64,000 nt of DNA, taken from positions 64,068 to 128,067 of the forward strand of contig CH001993.1 of NCBI GenBank assembly GCA_000149265.1, written 5' to 3'. A program made the position numbers and the translations under genes. Numbering within the stretch: position 1 is the first letter of the stretch; each line of letters begins with the position of its first letter. The notes under the pieces were generated by a model. It was not told the DNA's origin and searched no databases. It saw only the letters and a program-made list of their open reading frames with translations. Shown here piece after piece: positions 20,340-32,107 of the stretch. The stretch is from Ciona savignyi (Eukaryota > Chordata > Ascidiacea > Phlebobranchia > Cionidae).

Positions 20340-21836
20340 ACACGATAACTTTTAACCGCTCTGGAGCCACTAATGTAACTTGTTATTGCTAAGATTAATA
20401 ATTAACTAAACTACACATATTTCACCGAAATGGAAATGTTAATAAAATGCGAAGTACTAAACATTAAGAATGAGAGGTTGACCTAATAGTAACAATGGTT
20501 GTGCTAAATGATTGGTTAATTGTTATACAAGTAAACTTGTTTTGTGGTCACATACTTGTATTAAGCTCAACAAACAAAAATCTCAACAGATGTATATACC
20601 TTTACCTAACTGTAAAACGATATTGTCAGAATTGCGCAAATAAACAAGAATCCTAAACAAACACTGTTAGCATTTAAAAACCAATTAGTTTTCATGGTAA
20701 GCATTTTTAAATAGTTTTACACTTTTAGGATTCAAAATAAACTAAATTAGTCTAGAAAATACTGATACCATTCGCTCTACAGGATATTGAACCAGTATTC
20801 TATCGCATGCGCTTCATATTAATTTAAAAATCAATACTTTGGAAATGCCAGAACGATGGCTTCAATTGATGGCCGTTGTGTTGAGTATTTTTATTGTGGG
20901 TACCTAGCAGCTTTTCACAATGACCTGTTGCTTTGTAATATGAATTGTTTTCTTTTTGTCTGCGACACGCTTGTGACAGACATGCTATGTCCCTTTATTA
21001 ATTATTAGCATAAGGGGTTTCCAATTAGGCTGGTTTGTTGATATTTTGCAACGCCTTTTTATTTAAAAAATGGTGAATTTCCGCTATCAGGAATATGTAA
21101 TAAACAGGCCAAATTTTCTGCATTTTGAGAGTTCGCCGATATCTCCGTACAAACCATATACAAACGCAATCTATATACTGTTTAATTATAATATTCAATC
21201 GTGGATGCAATACACTATTTCTAGGCATAGTAAAAAGCTTAACAGTTAAAACAAACACAAATCGATAGTGGATTTCAGTGAACAAAGGGTACCCACTATG
21301 AATCAATTTGCGGAAACCCTCTACTAAGAAAGCATATATCTTCATTGGTTTCAAAAATATTGGTGGCTAACAAGTAACACTTTTTAGTTTATACACGTTT
21401 TCTGAAGCTTGTTTCTGCAAGCAGAAACTGATCGGTCCATGAGTTACCAAATCAATCTTATTTTTAATGCTCAATCAAATAAGTATATCAGATTCGTATG
21501 CATCCGCGCCTTATTATCCAACATTTCCTATGAACGCGGGTTCAAATATATATGTTGATTACAAATTTTATTTTTTTCAAAAATACGTGAAATTTAGGGA
21601 TATTCCTCTGGGCTATCTGATAAAAGCATATCTAGGCCAACATTCTATATACCTTTAATCTTGATTTCCAAGTGTTCTAAGCCTGAATACTCGTTACATA
21701 GTATCGAAATAACCCTCAACTAAAGAAAAAATCAGGTGTTCCTTTTTCTTCCTGAATTTCCTTGTCATCAATCGCACATCGATCTTGGGATCTATATAAC
21801 TAACATAACATGACTCATGATACCCTAAAAAATCCA
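20340..21836. repeat. Non-coding part of the AANAT segmental duplication
   Basis: Matches 38790-39228 and then 40436-41088 with high identity; its end (about 21505-21830) matches about 41690-41970. Copy B has insertions at 39229-40435 and 41091-41690. Accidental ORFs on the minus strand (21025-21354) recur in the duplicate but lack any recognisable domain. No independent gene is seen. Confidence 0.8.
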
Positions 21837-21839
21837 TTT

Positions 21840-22933
21840 TGTACTGAAATCACGATTGTGACAGGCATGCCATGTCGTCCCAACATCTACCAGAAGGAGT
21901 AATGGAATCGCAATGAAAGCTTGACATTCGTTAGACAACATGATCTAGATATGCAGAAACCAAAATTTTGGGTAATGAATCTAGGGGAATTTTCCTGGGA
22001 TGTTAAAAACCAAAACGCAATTTCTTTCTAAACAATTAGCCTTTTTTGGGCATAGCGCTTGAACGGCTGTTAAAATTTTAATCAGATTTCGTGAAATGTA
22101 AGTGCATTTGTCACTGATTTAACACTTAGAAGAAATAATAAAATTACATAGGGAAATACCCTAAAAAAATAGGATATGTTCTCAAATCATGATTGTGACA
22201 AGCATGCCATGTCGCCCCGACATCTACCAAAAGGAGTAATGAAATCGCAATAAAAATTGGACATTTGTAAGACAACATGGGTTTAGATATGCAGAAACCA
22301 AAATTTTGGTTAATGAATCCAGGGGAATTCCTCTGAGACGTTAAAAACCAAAACGTTTTTTTCTAATAAATTAGCTTTTGGGGGTATAGCGTTTTAACGG
22401 CTGATCTAATTTTGTACAAATTTGGTGAAATGATAGACCATTAGACACTGTGCCAATTAAAAATGAAAACATTTACATAGGGTAATTTTCTTGAAAACGA
22501 ACATATGTTCCTGAATTATGATTGTGACCGGCATGCCATATTGCACTGACTTCTCCAACAAGGAGTCGACAAATCAAATTGAGACTTAAAGAATTGTTAC
22601 ATAACATGACCCACACATGTAATAACAGAAACTTATTTACTAAACCCAGGGGGATTTCCTGAAACCATGAAAAACTAAATCTGGCTGTTTTGGGAATTTA
22701 GCTTCATTTCAGTATACAGTGCTTGAAAAGTGTTTTAATTTAAATCATGTGTGGTGAAATGTTCGTAAATTTAAGACGTTTATTCTTTATTTAACTATAC
22801 ATGGAAAATAAGTTTGGTTGGATAACTATGGGACCCATGCGTTTATGCTTGCAGAAACATACTACATACTCGGTGTATAAAATACAAATTGTAGTTAGGG
22901 ACCATGTTGCATGAATATATGGCATATTACATG
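21840..22933 (-). mobile_element. Foldback-type arm, minus orientation
   Basis: Three units of about 326 bp with cores near 21863, 22190 and 22515 (GATTGTGACAGGCATGCCAT), then the family outer arm in reverse (GACCATGTTGCATGAATATA). It ends abruptly at about 22933, where truncated GPCR sequence begins, without the terminal GACACTCTC. Confidence 0.82.
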
Positions 22934-25377
22934 AGTTTTTGAATGACGTACAGAATTGTGCAGATAACTCCGACGAAGTATGTGACGTAGTAAAGACTGT
23001 TGTAAGAAGAGCGGTACCGTATTACTACGGCCGAACTAAAGAAACCACAACCACAAAAGTTGTTGTGTGTCGAGACGCGGCATCCTACAGTCTCCGACTT
23101 CATTTATCTCAATTATCAAGGAAATATAAGAAATTCAAACAGGTGGATATATATTCGAATACAAATCCCACTGTTATTGACACCCAGTGGTGGTATATTA
23201 ATAATTACTACAATAGAAATGGGCTCCAGCAATGTGAAAATAAAGGATTTGTTATTACACCAAACCTCTGCAACGGATTCGCAGAATGCTCTGACGGTAG
23301 CGACGAGATGTACGATGTGCCCGGTTTTAAATGCAGAGCGATAAGCAATTACACACAACTCAAGCAATCCTGCGTTCTACCCCAAGTAAATCTATTGAAC
23401 AACAACCAATATTGTCAGGATAAGTCGGACATATGTTTTGTCGACGGAAAGGTAAAATGTTTTCGTTGCCTGGACAAAAAGCTAATGATTTCCCCCAAAC
23501 AAGTGTGCGATGGTGTTATTGATTGTTACGATATGTCGGATGAATGCCTTTGCGAGAATCAGACACTTTGCAATGACGTTTTAGGGGAATCCCGGAATAA
23601 CTGTCCGCTTGGCCAAATGCTGTGCAACAACGAATGTATGCCAAAAGAGCACGTGGTTTGTAATAAATCGCTGAGCTGTGACGGAAATGCAAACTTGAAG
23701 TATTGTATGAAATCTAAACCAGTAAACCGAAGCCTCTATGAACCAATCGGGCATTTTTTATGCCCGACTGACCAAAAAAGGAGTCGTCTACACCAACGCG
23801 AGTGCGTGCGATGGGATACCAGAATGTTACAACCGAGAAGATGAATGTGGGGCAGGTTGTCCAACAGAATCCCATTTTTGTAAGTCCGATATTAAATGCC
23901 ACCATGAGGAAATTATCAGCAGTGTGGAACAGAAAAGGACTTATATTTCTTCTTAAAAGAGAGTACTGCAATGGCCGTCCGCGTTTCTCCTCAGCTTGTG
24001 GACTTGGATTCGACGAAACAAATTGCACTGGTCGATATTACTGCAATACTCCGACCAAAAACTTTTTTAGCATCGAAAAGTTATTACTATGCGACGGAGT
24101 GTTGGATTGCGATGATGGTTCGGATGAATGGGAATCTGTGTGCAGCGAAACCAGGTTTTACTGCAAGAGTAAACAGCCCCTCTCGGTTGCGCGCGAACGG
24201 GTTGAAAATGGGATAAAGGATTGTAGCGATGGAAGTGACGAATGCCCGGCGGACAGCAAGAAAGAGACCGTGTTTTCATCTCCGTTTGAAATGATTGGCA
24301 ACCAGCAGTGTTTCGTGTTATTTTATGGACGATGGGTGGCATCTCTCTGCTGGGAAACACTTCGGTTTGTATCGTATCAATCATGCAGGTCAGAACATCT
24401 AAATCGGACCCGTTAAAAGTTGCCTTTCTTTGGCTGGTGGCTAACCTATCGGTGTCGGATTTACTCATGGGCGTTTATCTACTCTCAGTGTCCGCGATGG
24501 GAAGTCAGTTTTCTGGCAGTTATTGCTATCATGATGCTGAATGGAGGAGAAGTCAAACTTGCTCGATTCTAGGTTCTTTGGCTGTAGTTTCGACCGAAGT
24601 ATCAGCTCTTATAATGGCGACGATGGCCACCATTCGACTTGTTTCTGTTTACTTTCCCGTGAGAATGAGCCGCATAAAACGTGTGACCTACGCCACACCT
24701 ATCGTTTGCGCATGGTGCCTTGGTATATTTTTTGGAACTCTCCCGTTGGCTAATTACAGATCAGGATACTTCGTTAAATCTGTTTGGTTTCCGAACTATT
24801 TCTTCACAAGGCAGGAAATCAGAAAGACCGACATGGAATGGCTGGCTAATCGCGTCCATCACTTTTCAGACAACTCCTCAAACAAGGACTGGTTTGGTGT
24901 CAAAGAAACCATCACAAACGCGTTCCAAGAACTCCCCATCAAAGGTGAATTCGGTTACTTCAGTGAAACCAGCGTCTGCATGCCAAGATTGTTTGCTAAA
25001 GTGGGTGATGCTGCATGGGGTTACTCGACCTTTATCATCGTTTTTAACTTCTGCCTGTTTGTATACATGGCGTGCTGTTACTTGATTCTATTTCAACGAA
25101 GCAGGAAAGTCACGAAGGCTGGAAAGTCCAAGTCGAGACGGTTGCTTCGATACAGTCGCTGCGATGATTCTTACAAATTGTTGTTGCTGGATTCCGATAT
25201 GCCATTATGGCGTTTATTAGTTTAGCGGGTGTGAAGCTTGATAACATTGTATATGTGGTTTGTGCCGGAGTTTTGCACCCGTTAAACAGTGTACTTAATC
25301 CGTTGATCTATTCAGACCACGCCGTAAATTTTATGCGAAAATGGGTCAAAAAACATACTGCACTTCGGTCGTCCTAA
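22934..25377 (+). pseudogene. LDLa-domain GPCR, truncated and frameshifted copy
   Basis: Near-identical to 47062-49492 of the intact gene but lacks the signal-peptide exon and the first LDLa repeats; the breakpoint is at the foldback arm. Relative to the intact copy it has an extra A in a run (23774-23779), +1 at about 23913, +2 at about 24301-24309, +1 at 25151 and +1 at about 25202. These sum to six, so the reading returns to the original frame before the TAA at 25375-25377. Between indels the protein is conserved, including LDLa CDDGSDE motifs, TM2 LSVSDLLMG and NPLIY, so decay is recent or some indels are consensus errors. Confidence 0.88.
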
Positions 25378-25561
25378 ATCGTGTGTTATTGTTTAAGCAT
25401 TTTTTACATTTTTAAACCTTTTTTTCTGTCTTTTTTACCTTAAGTATTTCATTGTGTTAGCTGTTGTATATATAACAAATATATTTAGACTCAAAAGTAA
25501 ACAACGCTGGTCTGGTGATAGCAGGAATTATTGTGGGAGAAAAAGGTTACAAAGTACGGCA

Positions 25562-25690
25562 TTGTGGCCGAATGGTTAACGCGACCGATACATACACAGA
25601 CTCCAATACTAAAAAACGGTTGTAGTGACCAGTCCATCTCGGATTTGAAACTCAACTAGGTTAAAAAAGCATATTAAAAAAGGGTTACAC
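25562..25690 (+). mobile_element. tRNA-derived SINE (family B)
   Basis: Head GTGGCCGAATGGTTAACGCG fits the polymerase III A box (RRYNNARYGG) of a Ser/Leu-like tRNA, followed by ATTTGAAACTC as a B-box-like string. Related copies are at 35957, 45661 and 49682. Confidence 0.65.
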
Positions 25691-26360
25691 AATAAGTCTG
25701 GATGTTTTCTTTTTTAATTTTTATTGGGATCTGGTTTTGGTAGCCACAGAGGATTACAAGTTATCTGGAAAATAAAAATGGCCACTTGGCAAGGTTTTGT
25801 ATGAAGCTCCGACTAATTAGCTTTGGTGGGTTAGCCCTTCGCGACTGATTAGCTTGGTGGGCTTATTCAATTATACCAAATTGAAGGTGAATCATACTTA
25901 ACACACTGAAATAGCTGCGGTAAACCGACGGTGGGCGCGAGGTAACCTGACGATCGATTGATTATAACCACCTTTGTTTTCCTATTTTAGAGGAAACTGG
26001 GTTATTTTAATTAAAATTTTGTTTTTGTGATTAGGTTACACATCTTAACTTAAAAAAATCAATCAAATATTTTTTTCCAATTCGAAAATGTCGGCGATAA
26101 CGCTAAAAATGGTCAAACATGTGCCTCTTTTTACATTTTTTATTATGCGGAAATTCACCTTGGGTTTTTTGTAAAATTATAGGTCGTTGCAAAATATTAA
26201 CATGCCAGTTAAGATTCTTTATTTGAACCTGATTAATTAACCTCTTCATGCCAACATCTGGCGAAAAGACAAACCGGTCACCAGCGTAACGCAGAAAAAA
26301 ACAAAAAAAAACGAAGTAAATACAAAATGTGTTCCCTTTAGAATCAAAGGAAAAATACAA
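25691..26360. other. Duplicated 3' flank of the GPCR copy, with SINE fragment
   Basis: Matches the flank at about 49800-50620. About 25860-25990 is a family A SINE 3' fragment (GGTAAACCGACGGTGGGCGC). No gene is seen. Confidence 0.6.
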
Positions 26361-28027
26361 CTAGAGAGTGTCAACCACGTGTTTTACCACCACTATTTGT
26401 AAAACACATGTCGTATGCCATATAGTCATGCTACAGGGTCCCTAACCACAATTTGTATTTTATACACTGAGTAGGTACTTTGTTTCTGCAAGCATAAACG
26501 CATGGGTCCCATAGTTATCAGACCAAACTTCTTTTCCATGTGTAGTTGAGAAAAGAATAAACGTCTTAAATTTACGAACATTTCACCACAAATGTTTTAA
26601 ATTAAAGCTTGTTTTCAAGCGTGGTGGTAAAATAAAGCTAAATTTCCAAAATAGCCCGATTTCATGGTTTCAGGGAATTCCCCTGGGTTTAGTAGATAAG
26701 TTTCTGTTTTACATATGTGGGTCATGTTATGTAACAATTCTTAAAGTTTTGATCTGATTTGACGACTCCTTGTTGGAGATGTCAGTGCGATATAATGCAT
26801 GCTTGTCACAATCATAATTCAAAAACATATCTTCGTTTTTAAGGGAATTACCCTATGTAAATATTTTCTTTCTTTTAATTGGCACAAAGTGTCTAACGGT
26901 CCAACATTTCAGAATCTGATTAAAATTAGAGAAGCCGTTCAAGCGCTATGTCCCAAAAAGCTATTAAAAAACGTTTTGGTTTTTAACATGACAGGCATGC
27001 CATGTCGCCCCCAAATCTACCAGAAGGAATAATGGAATCGTAATGAAACTTAGGCATTTGTTAGACAACATGGTCTAGATATGCGAAAACCAAACTTCTG
27101 GGCAATAAATTTAGGGGAATACCTCTGGGACGTAAACAAATGGTATTTTTTTCCAAAACATAGCTCTTTGGGGCACATCGCCTTAACGGCAGCTCTATTT
27201 TTTTATCAGATTTGGTGAAATATGAGTTTATTAGCCACTGATTTAACACATTTGAAAAAAATTAAAAAAATACTTAGGAAAATACCCTAAAAATATGATT
27301 TTGTTCTCAAATCATGATTGTGACACTGTGACAGGCATGGCATGGCGCCACGACATCTACCAAAACGAGTAATGGAATCGCAATGAAACTTTGTCATTTG
27401 TTAGACAACATGGTTTGATATGCCAAAACAAAAATTTTGGGTAATAATTTCTAGAGGATTTCCCTGAGACTCTAATAACCAAAACATTATTTAAAAAAAA
27501 ATATCTTCTTTTGAGCATATTCAGATTTGGTGAATGTTAGTGCGGTAGCGGCCGCTGAACTAATGCGAAAAAAGAAATAAAATCCCCTAAACGTTATTAT
27601 TTGTTTCTAAATCATAATTGTTACATGCAGGCCATATCGCCCTGACATCTCTAACAAGGAGTCGTCATATCGGAATAAAACCTTTAGAATTGTTAGATAA
27701 CAAGGCCCACATATAAAAAAATTATGTACTAATCCTAGGGGAATTCCCCGAAGCCCGGGGGAATTCCCTAAAGGAGTTTACCTTCATTTTACTACCAAGA
27801 ATTGTGGTGAAATGTTCGTAAATCTAACACGATTTTTTAACTACACACGGAAAAGAAGTTTGGTTTGATAACTACGGAACCTATGCGTTAATGCTTGCAG
27901 AAGCAAACTACATACTCGGTGTATAAAATATCCCAATTGTGGTTAGGAACCCTGTCGCATGAATATATGGCATACAAAATGTGTTTTACAAATAGTGGTG
28001 GTTAAACACGTGGTTGACACTCTCTAG
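26361..28027. mobile_element. Complete foldback element with long inverted arms
   Basis: Begins CTAGAGAGTGTCAACCACGT and ends ACGTGGTTGACACTCTCTAG, so a TA is duplicated around GAGAGTGTC ends. The left arm reads forward through ~330-bp-type units; at about 26985 the orientation flips (MGGCATGCC-type cores appear reversed) and the right arm reads back. The arms are therefore inverted repeats of several hundred bases. A second short end (GTTGACACTCTCTA) follows at 28028-28041. No transposase frame is present, so movement would need an enzyme in trans. Confidence 0.85.
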
Positions 28028-28249
28028 GTTGACACTCTCTATTTACAACCTGAAAATTGTTCGTTAATAACAGTAATTGCATAACCACCAAATCTAATTG
28101 AACGGCTCCAAGTATGAAGTTTGATTCTACAACCATAAACGTATGGGTTAAAAAATAATCATCGTGTTAGATTAACGAACATTTACCACAAATGTTTTTA
28201 GTTAGGCCTCTTTTTAAGCGATGTACAACCATAAACGTATGAAAAAACG

Positions 28250-28325
28250 AAAAACTTCGGATCAAAAAATCAACAAAAAACGTCGGATCAAAAAATCAAC
28301 AAAAAACGTCGGATCAAAAAATGGA
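28250..28325. repeat. 26-bp tandem repeat, about three units
   Basis: Units of GTCGGATCAAAAAATCAACA followed by AAAAAC. Too short to imply function. Confidence 0.8.
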
Positions 28326-28490
28326 AACTATTTCTTCGTGTGTATATAAAGCGTTACGTAGACCGATTGCTGTTTTAAGTGTAGTTTTATTTTGGGGGAT
28401 TTACCGGAAATCTATTTAAAGATGTGTATAGGGTTTGGATATCTATTTTACCAACCCCGAAATTCCCTTACGATTTGTATTGGTTTAGTC

Positions 28491-28751
28491 CAGGGGTCGA
28501 AAACCTTTCGCATCTTAAGTTCAGGGGTCGACAACCTTTTGCCATTTTTGGCGATATTTCACAAAATAAAAATAACTGAAAGCCTTAAAACTAATATTTT
28601 CGCAATAATAGGAAAACGGCACTGTGTAAGATAGACAAGAGTGTTGTAGTATTTCTTTCACTTAAGAATAAACGTATTAAAGCTGGTTATAGTAGTAATA
28701 AAGTGACAAAAGCCGCATCAGGATGAAAAGGCCGCATATTGTCGACCCCTG
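28491..28751. mobile_element. hAT-type MITE with 8-bp target duplication
   Basis: Ends CAGGGGTCGAAAACC and TTGTCGACCCCTG form hAT-type terminal inverted repeats. The flanks are GTTTAGTC (28483-28490) and GTTTAGCC (28752-28759), a near-perfect 8-bp duplication. A second internal CAGGGGTCGACAACC occurs near 28522. Confidence 0.85.
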
Positions 28752-28790
28752 GTTTAGCCTGTAGAGACATTTCATATAAGTGCAAGCCCA

Positions 28791-29065
28791 GTTCGACCGG
28801 TTGGTCTAGCGGTTAAGTGCGTCGCCTTTCGGAAGGTTGCAGGTACGGAACTGGTCGCTACCTAGTCGGTTGTTTTCTTGGGCAAGGCACTTTACAGACA
28901 TTGCCTGAACCCAGCGGTTTAATGGGTTCTATATATGTCTATCATATATAACACACTGCAATAGCCATGGTAACCCGACTATAAGCATGAGGTGATCTGA
29001 CGATTGCCCGTGTGTTAACCCCCTTGGTTTTTTCATTCACAGGGATAAAAATAAATATCCTATCT
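28791..29065 (+). mobile_element. SINE family A, near full length
   Basis: Head TTGGTCTAGCGGTTAAGTGC (A box GGTCTAGCGG) and B-box-like GGTACGGAACT. The body reads GGGCAAGGCACTTTACAGAC, then GGTAACCCGACTATAAGC, ending GGGATAAAAATAAATATCC. A standard tRNA-derived SINE layout. Confidence 0.85.
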
Positions 29066-29245
29066 AAACCTAGCGGATTATTGAGTTCTACTAAATTGAA
29101 GGAACAAGTTTATTATACGCAACACACTGCAATAGCTCCGGTAACCCGACGGTGGGTGCAAGGTAATCTGACGATTGCCCGTGTGTTAACCCCCTTGGTT
29201 TTCCCATTCACGGGGATAAACATGAATATCTTATCCTATTCTATC
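29066..29245 (+). mobile_element. SINE family A, tandem 3' half
   Basis: Repeats the 3' half of the preceding copy, from CAGCGGATTATTG-like sequence through GGTAACCCGACGGTGGGTGC to GGGATAAACATGAATATC. Confidence 0.8.
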
Positions 29246-29680
29246 TATTCTATACTCGTCAATAATCAGTCCCCCCAAAATAGATCCATTGTGCGAGGAA
29301 ATATTGATGAAGGATTACTTAGCACCCGTGATCCATAAATACACAAATCCCTTCCCGGTTGAGAACCGCTGCCTTAAACAATTTCTGACACAATGCAATA
29401 GCACGACAACTTGACAATTAACACGCGATCATGTGTTCTATCGACCGTTATACATAATGGGGATAAACCTAAGCTCTGTGTGACGTAGATGCGGCAGGGA
29501 GACACACGTCATCAACATCCACAGCTTTTCGGAAAACAATATGACAGTTTGGTGTAGTACCTTTTAACTTTCGGGTCTCTTTTGCATTAATGTTGCACTA
29601 ACCGTAGAAACGAAACTGTTTAGAGCAATATTAGTATAGCTTCTTCAAAATTAAACAGCTCGTGCTTATGGTATCACCAT

Positions 29681-29688
29681 TATAAATA
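29681..29688 (+). promoter_or_regulatory. TATA box of lectin-like copy 1
   Basis: TATAAATA about 63 bases before the ATG. The same element stands at the same place in copies 2 and 3, within conserved upstream sequence. Confidence 0.65.
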
Positions 29689-29750
29689 TTCGGCCACCTA
29701 TTGTTTGGAAGATCAGTTGTAATATTTGCTGAATTATTAACGACATTTCC

Positions 29751-30883
29751 ATGGATTTCTTCGTCTTAATGGTCGTTGCCTGTGGTTTGAGCATTGCTTT
29801 GTCAGGTAAGGTTTATTGCAAATGTTTATTTGTGATTGATTCCAACATTATACAGTTGTGTCTGCATCTCAACGAGGTCAAAATATCATGCAATCGTATT
29901 CAACATTAAAGACAAAAGGGGAATTAGTTGGCTACCTAATGTGCTTAAATGTTGCACCCATTTCGGCCAATGTAATAGTTTTCACCTACCATGCATCTAT
30001 GCCGGACAAATTCAAGGCAATTGTAATTGAATTCACTTCCTCTGGATTCTGGATTGAAATGAAGCGAACTGACCAGTCTACAGGTTGGAACGCCGCTATT
30101 GTTGTGAATTGGACATTGTATTTCGAAGGTTGGTTGCGTTTACTAACTGGTTATACAAACCGTGTTTCAGAAAAATATTGTTTGGAGAATGAACAATCTG
30201 ACATTAATACTGAAACATTTATTTTAAGGAAAATAACATTGACAGATGACGGAATTGTGCACAACAAGTTCTTCATTTGGATGCCTGAGCCAAGCAAGTG
30301 GATCTACCAGAATCGCTATGAAGCACAACTGACATCTTGCAATACTACTTGGTGCCCGCGCTGGGTCGATATTGTAGACAAAGAATATGTATGACGCAGT
30401 TTATAATTACGTCAGGACCACGATTGTCTCTGTTGATAAAAAATTGGCTCAAATCTGGCTTGATATGAACTACAATACCACGGTTTGTGAGAACAAATTA
30501 TATATATTGCACAATAGGTTATGTTGCGTTTAACAATAGACATTTACTTCTCTTGTTATATGATCGATGTACCCTTTCGTTCGAGCCTTTGCAGCGCTAT
30601 TTGCCGCAATTAATACGATCGTCTTGTTGTGAAACATACAACCTTACAAAGCTTTAATACACAATATATATATTTGTCTTTTCAGACATATAAAATGTCG
30701 ACAAGCAATGGGGATCCAGCTTTTAACGGAGCTTGGCACCCTAGTTATCCGATAAACCATGCAACTCGCACCGGGTTGCTCATACAAGTCATAGCTAACC
30801 CATCGTACTCAAATGTCGGAATGTGGAACCGCCCGCCCGATGTTAAAGTATCAACACGTAACTTCTGTGCAAAACCGTACTAA
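29751..30883 (+). pseudogene. C-type-lectin-like secreted protein, copy 1
   Basis: Exon 1 (29751-29805) encodes a signal peptide (LMVVACGLSIALS) with a GTAAGG donor. Exon 2 begins at 29856 after TATACAG and stays open for ~155 codons: an unrecognised N-terminal region (GYLMCLNVAPISANVIVFTY; GFWIEMKRTDQSTGWNAA), then the start of a C-type lectin-like fold (WIYQNRYEAQ). At about 30320-30365 small indels relative to copies 2 and 3 break the frame just where the lectin helix should follow. The last exon (30686-30883, TTTTCAG acceptor) is open and ends NFCAKPY, with WHPSYP and GMWNRPP typical of ascidian-type lectin tails. Copy 1 thus keeps the N-terminal region but loses the lectin core. Confidence 0.7.
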
Positions 30884-32107
30884 ACGACCGCCACCCATCC
30901 AACCGAGGGTACAACATTCCACGTTCCATAGATATTTTTTACTTGTTTGTATTTGTTCGCATTTTAAGGACATATACCATTTATTTTTATATTCTTACGT
31001 AATTCGAATGCCCAATTGTTACAAAAACTAATCTAAAACTAAAGAGAGTCAATCACGTGATAACCACCACTATTTATACAACTTATTTTGACAGTTTATG
31101 TTTTTTTAAAGTCCCTTCCCAATTTTTTATTTGAAGTATGTGGCGTTATGAAGACCGTACTTTTAGGTCACAAATTAAACAAGGAAGTGTCAATCCTATG
31201 TATGTTGTTTATTTCTGGAAGCAGAAACGGATAGGTCCCGGAGTTAAGAAACCTAGCTTTTTTCGATTTTCAGTCAGATTTGTGTATATCTTTACGTCAT
31301 TAGATAACTTTTCCTGTCTAGACGCTAAACGAGGGTTAACATGTTCCAGGTTTAAACTGTTTGAACTATTTCTTCGTTTGTATATAAATCGTTACGTGGA
31401 ATTACTGCTGCTATAAGTGTAATTTTATTTCTAGGAATTTACCGGAAATCCGTTTATGATGCGTATAGGCTTTGTCTATCTATTTTACCAACCTTGAAAT
31501 CCTTTTACTTTGTTGAGTTAATATGCGTGTATGCTAAATATTGAAAGAACGTCTCATGTATACACAACACATAACAACCCAGTTACATTACAGTGAACAA
31601 AAGGTAATCTGGCAATTTTCCTGCAAATACACCATCTTAAGTATTCGCAAAGTAATCTAATTGCCGTGAGTTAAGGAACCTTGAATTTTTCGACATAAGG
31701 GGAAAAACATGAATATTCTATTTTTTCCCCATTAACCTAAAACGATTGGTGACACATTGAAATAGCCCTGACAAACCGACAATTAGCACGAGGTTATGTG
31801 TTCCATCGATCGTTATACATAATGGGGATAAACCCGAGCTTTGTGTGACGTAGATGCAACGGAGAGAAACACGTCATTAACATCCACAGATTTTTATGAA
31901 GCAATATTAATGTTCGGTGTAGTATTCTTTAATATTTGGTATTTTTTACATAGGTATCATTAACCGTACTAGAGAAAACTGTTTAGACATATTTTAGCAG
32001 AGCTTAATCAAATGTGGACCGCTGGTATTTATGGTATTAGTATTATAAATATTTGGCCACCTATTGTTTAGAAGATCAGGTATAATAATTGCTGAAGTAG
32101 TATTAAC
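30884..32107. other. Spacer with decayed repeat ends
   Basis: About 31036-31080 resembles the foldback left end (AAGAGAGTCAATCACGTGAT). About 31540-31735 is a degenerate family A SINE (GGGGAAAAACATGAATATTC end). About 31750-32075 is diverged upstream sequence of the lectin family, without a gene. Confidence 0.5.

Noticed and set aside
21025..21354. 109-codon minus-strand ORF, repeated at 40642-40914
   Set aside because: Conserved only because the block is duplicated; no domain, start context or splice evidence.
25562..25600. Functional tRNA gene at GTGGCCGAATGGTTAACGCG
   Set aside because: A box fits, but no complete cloverleaf or acceptor pairing, and several diverged copies exist; it is a SINE head.
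28797..28870. Functional tRNA gene at GGTTGGTCTAGCGGTTAAG
   Set aside because: Part of a >270-bp repeated SINE with a non-tRNA body and tail.
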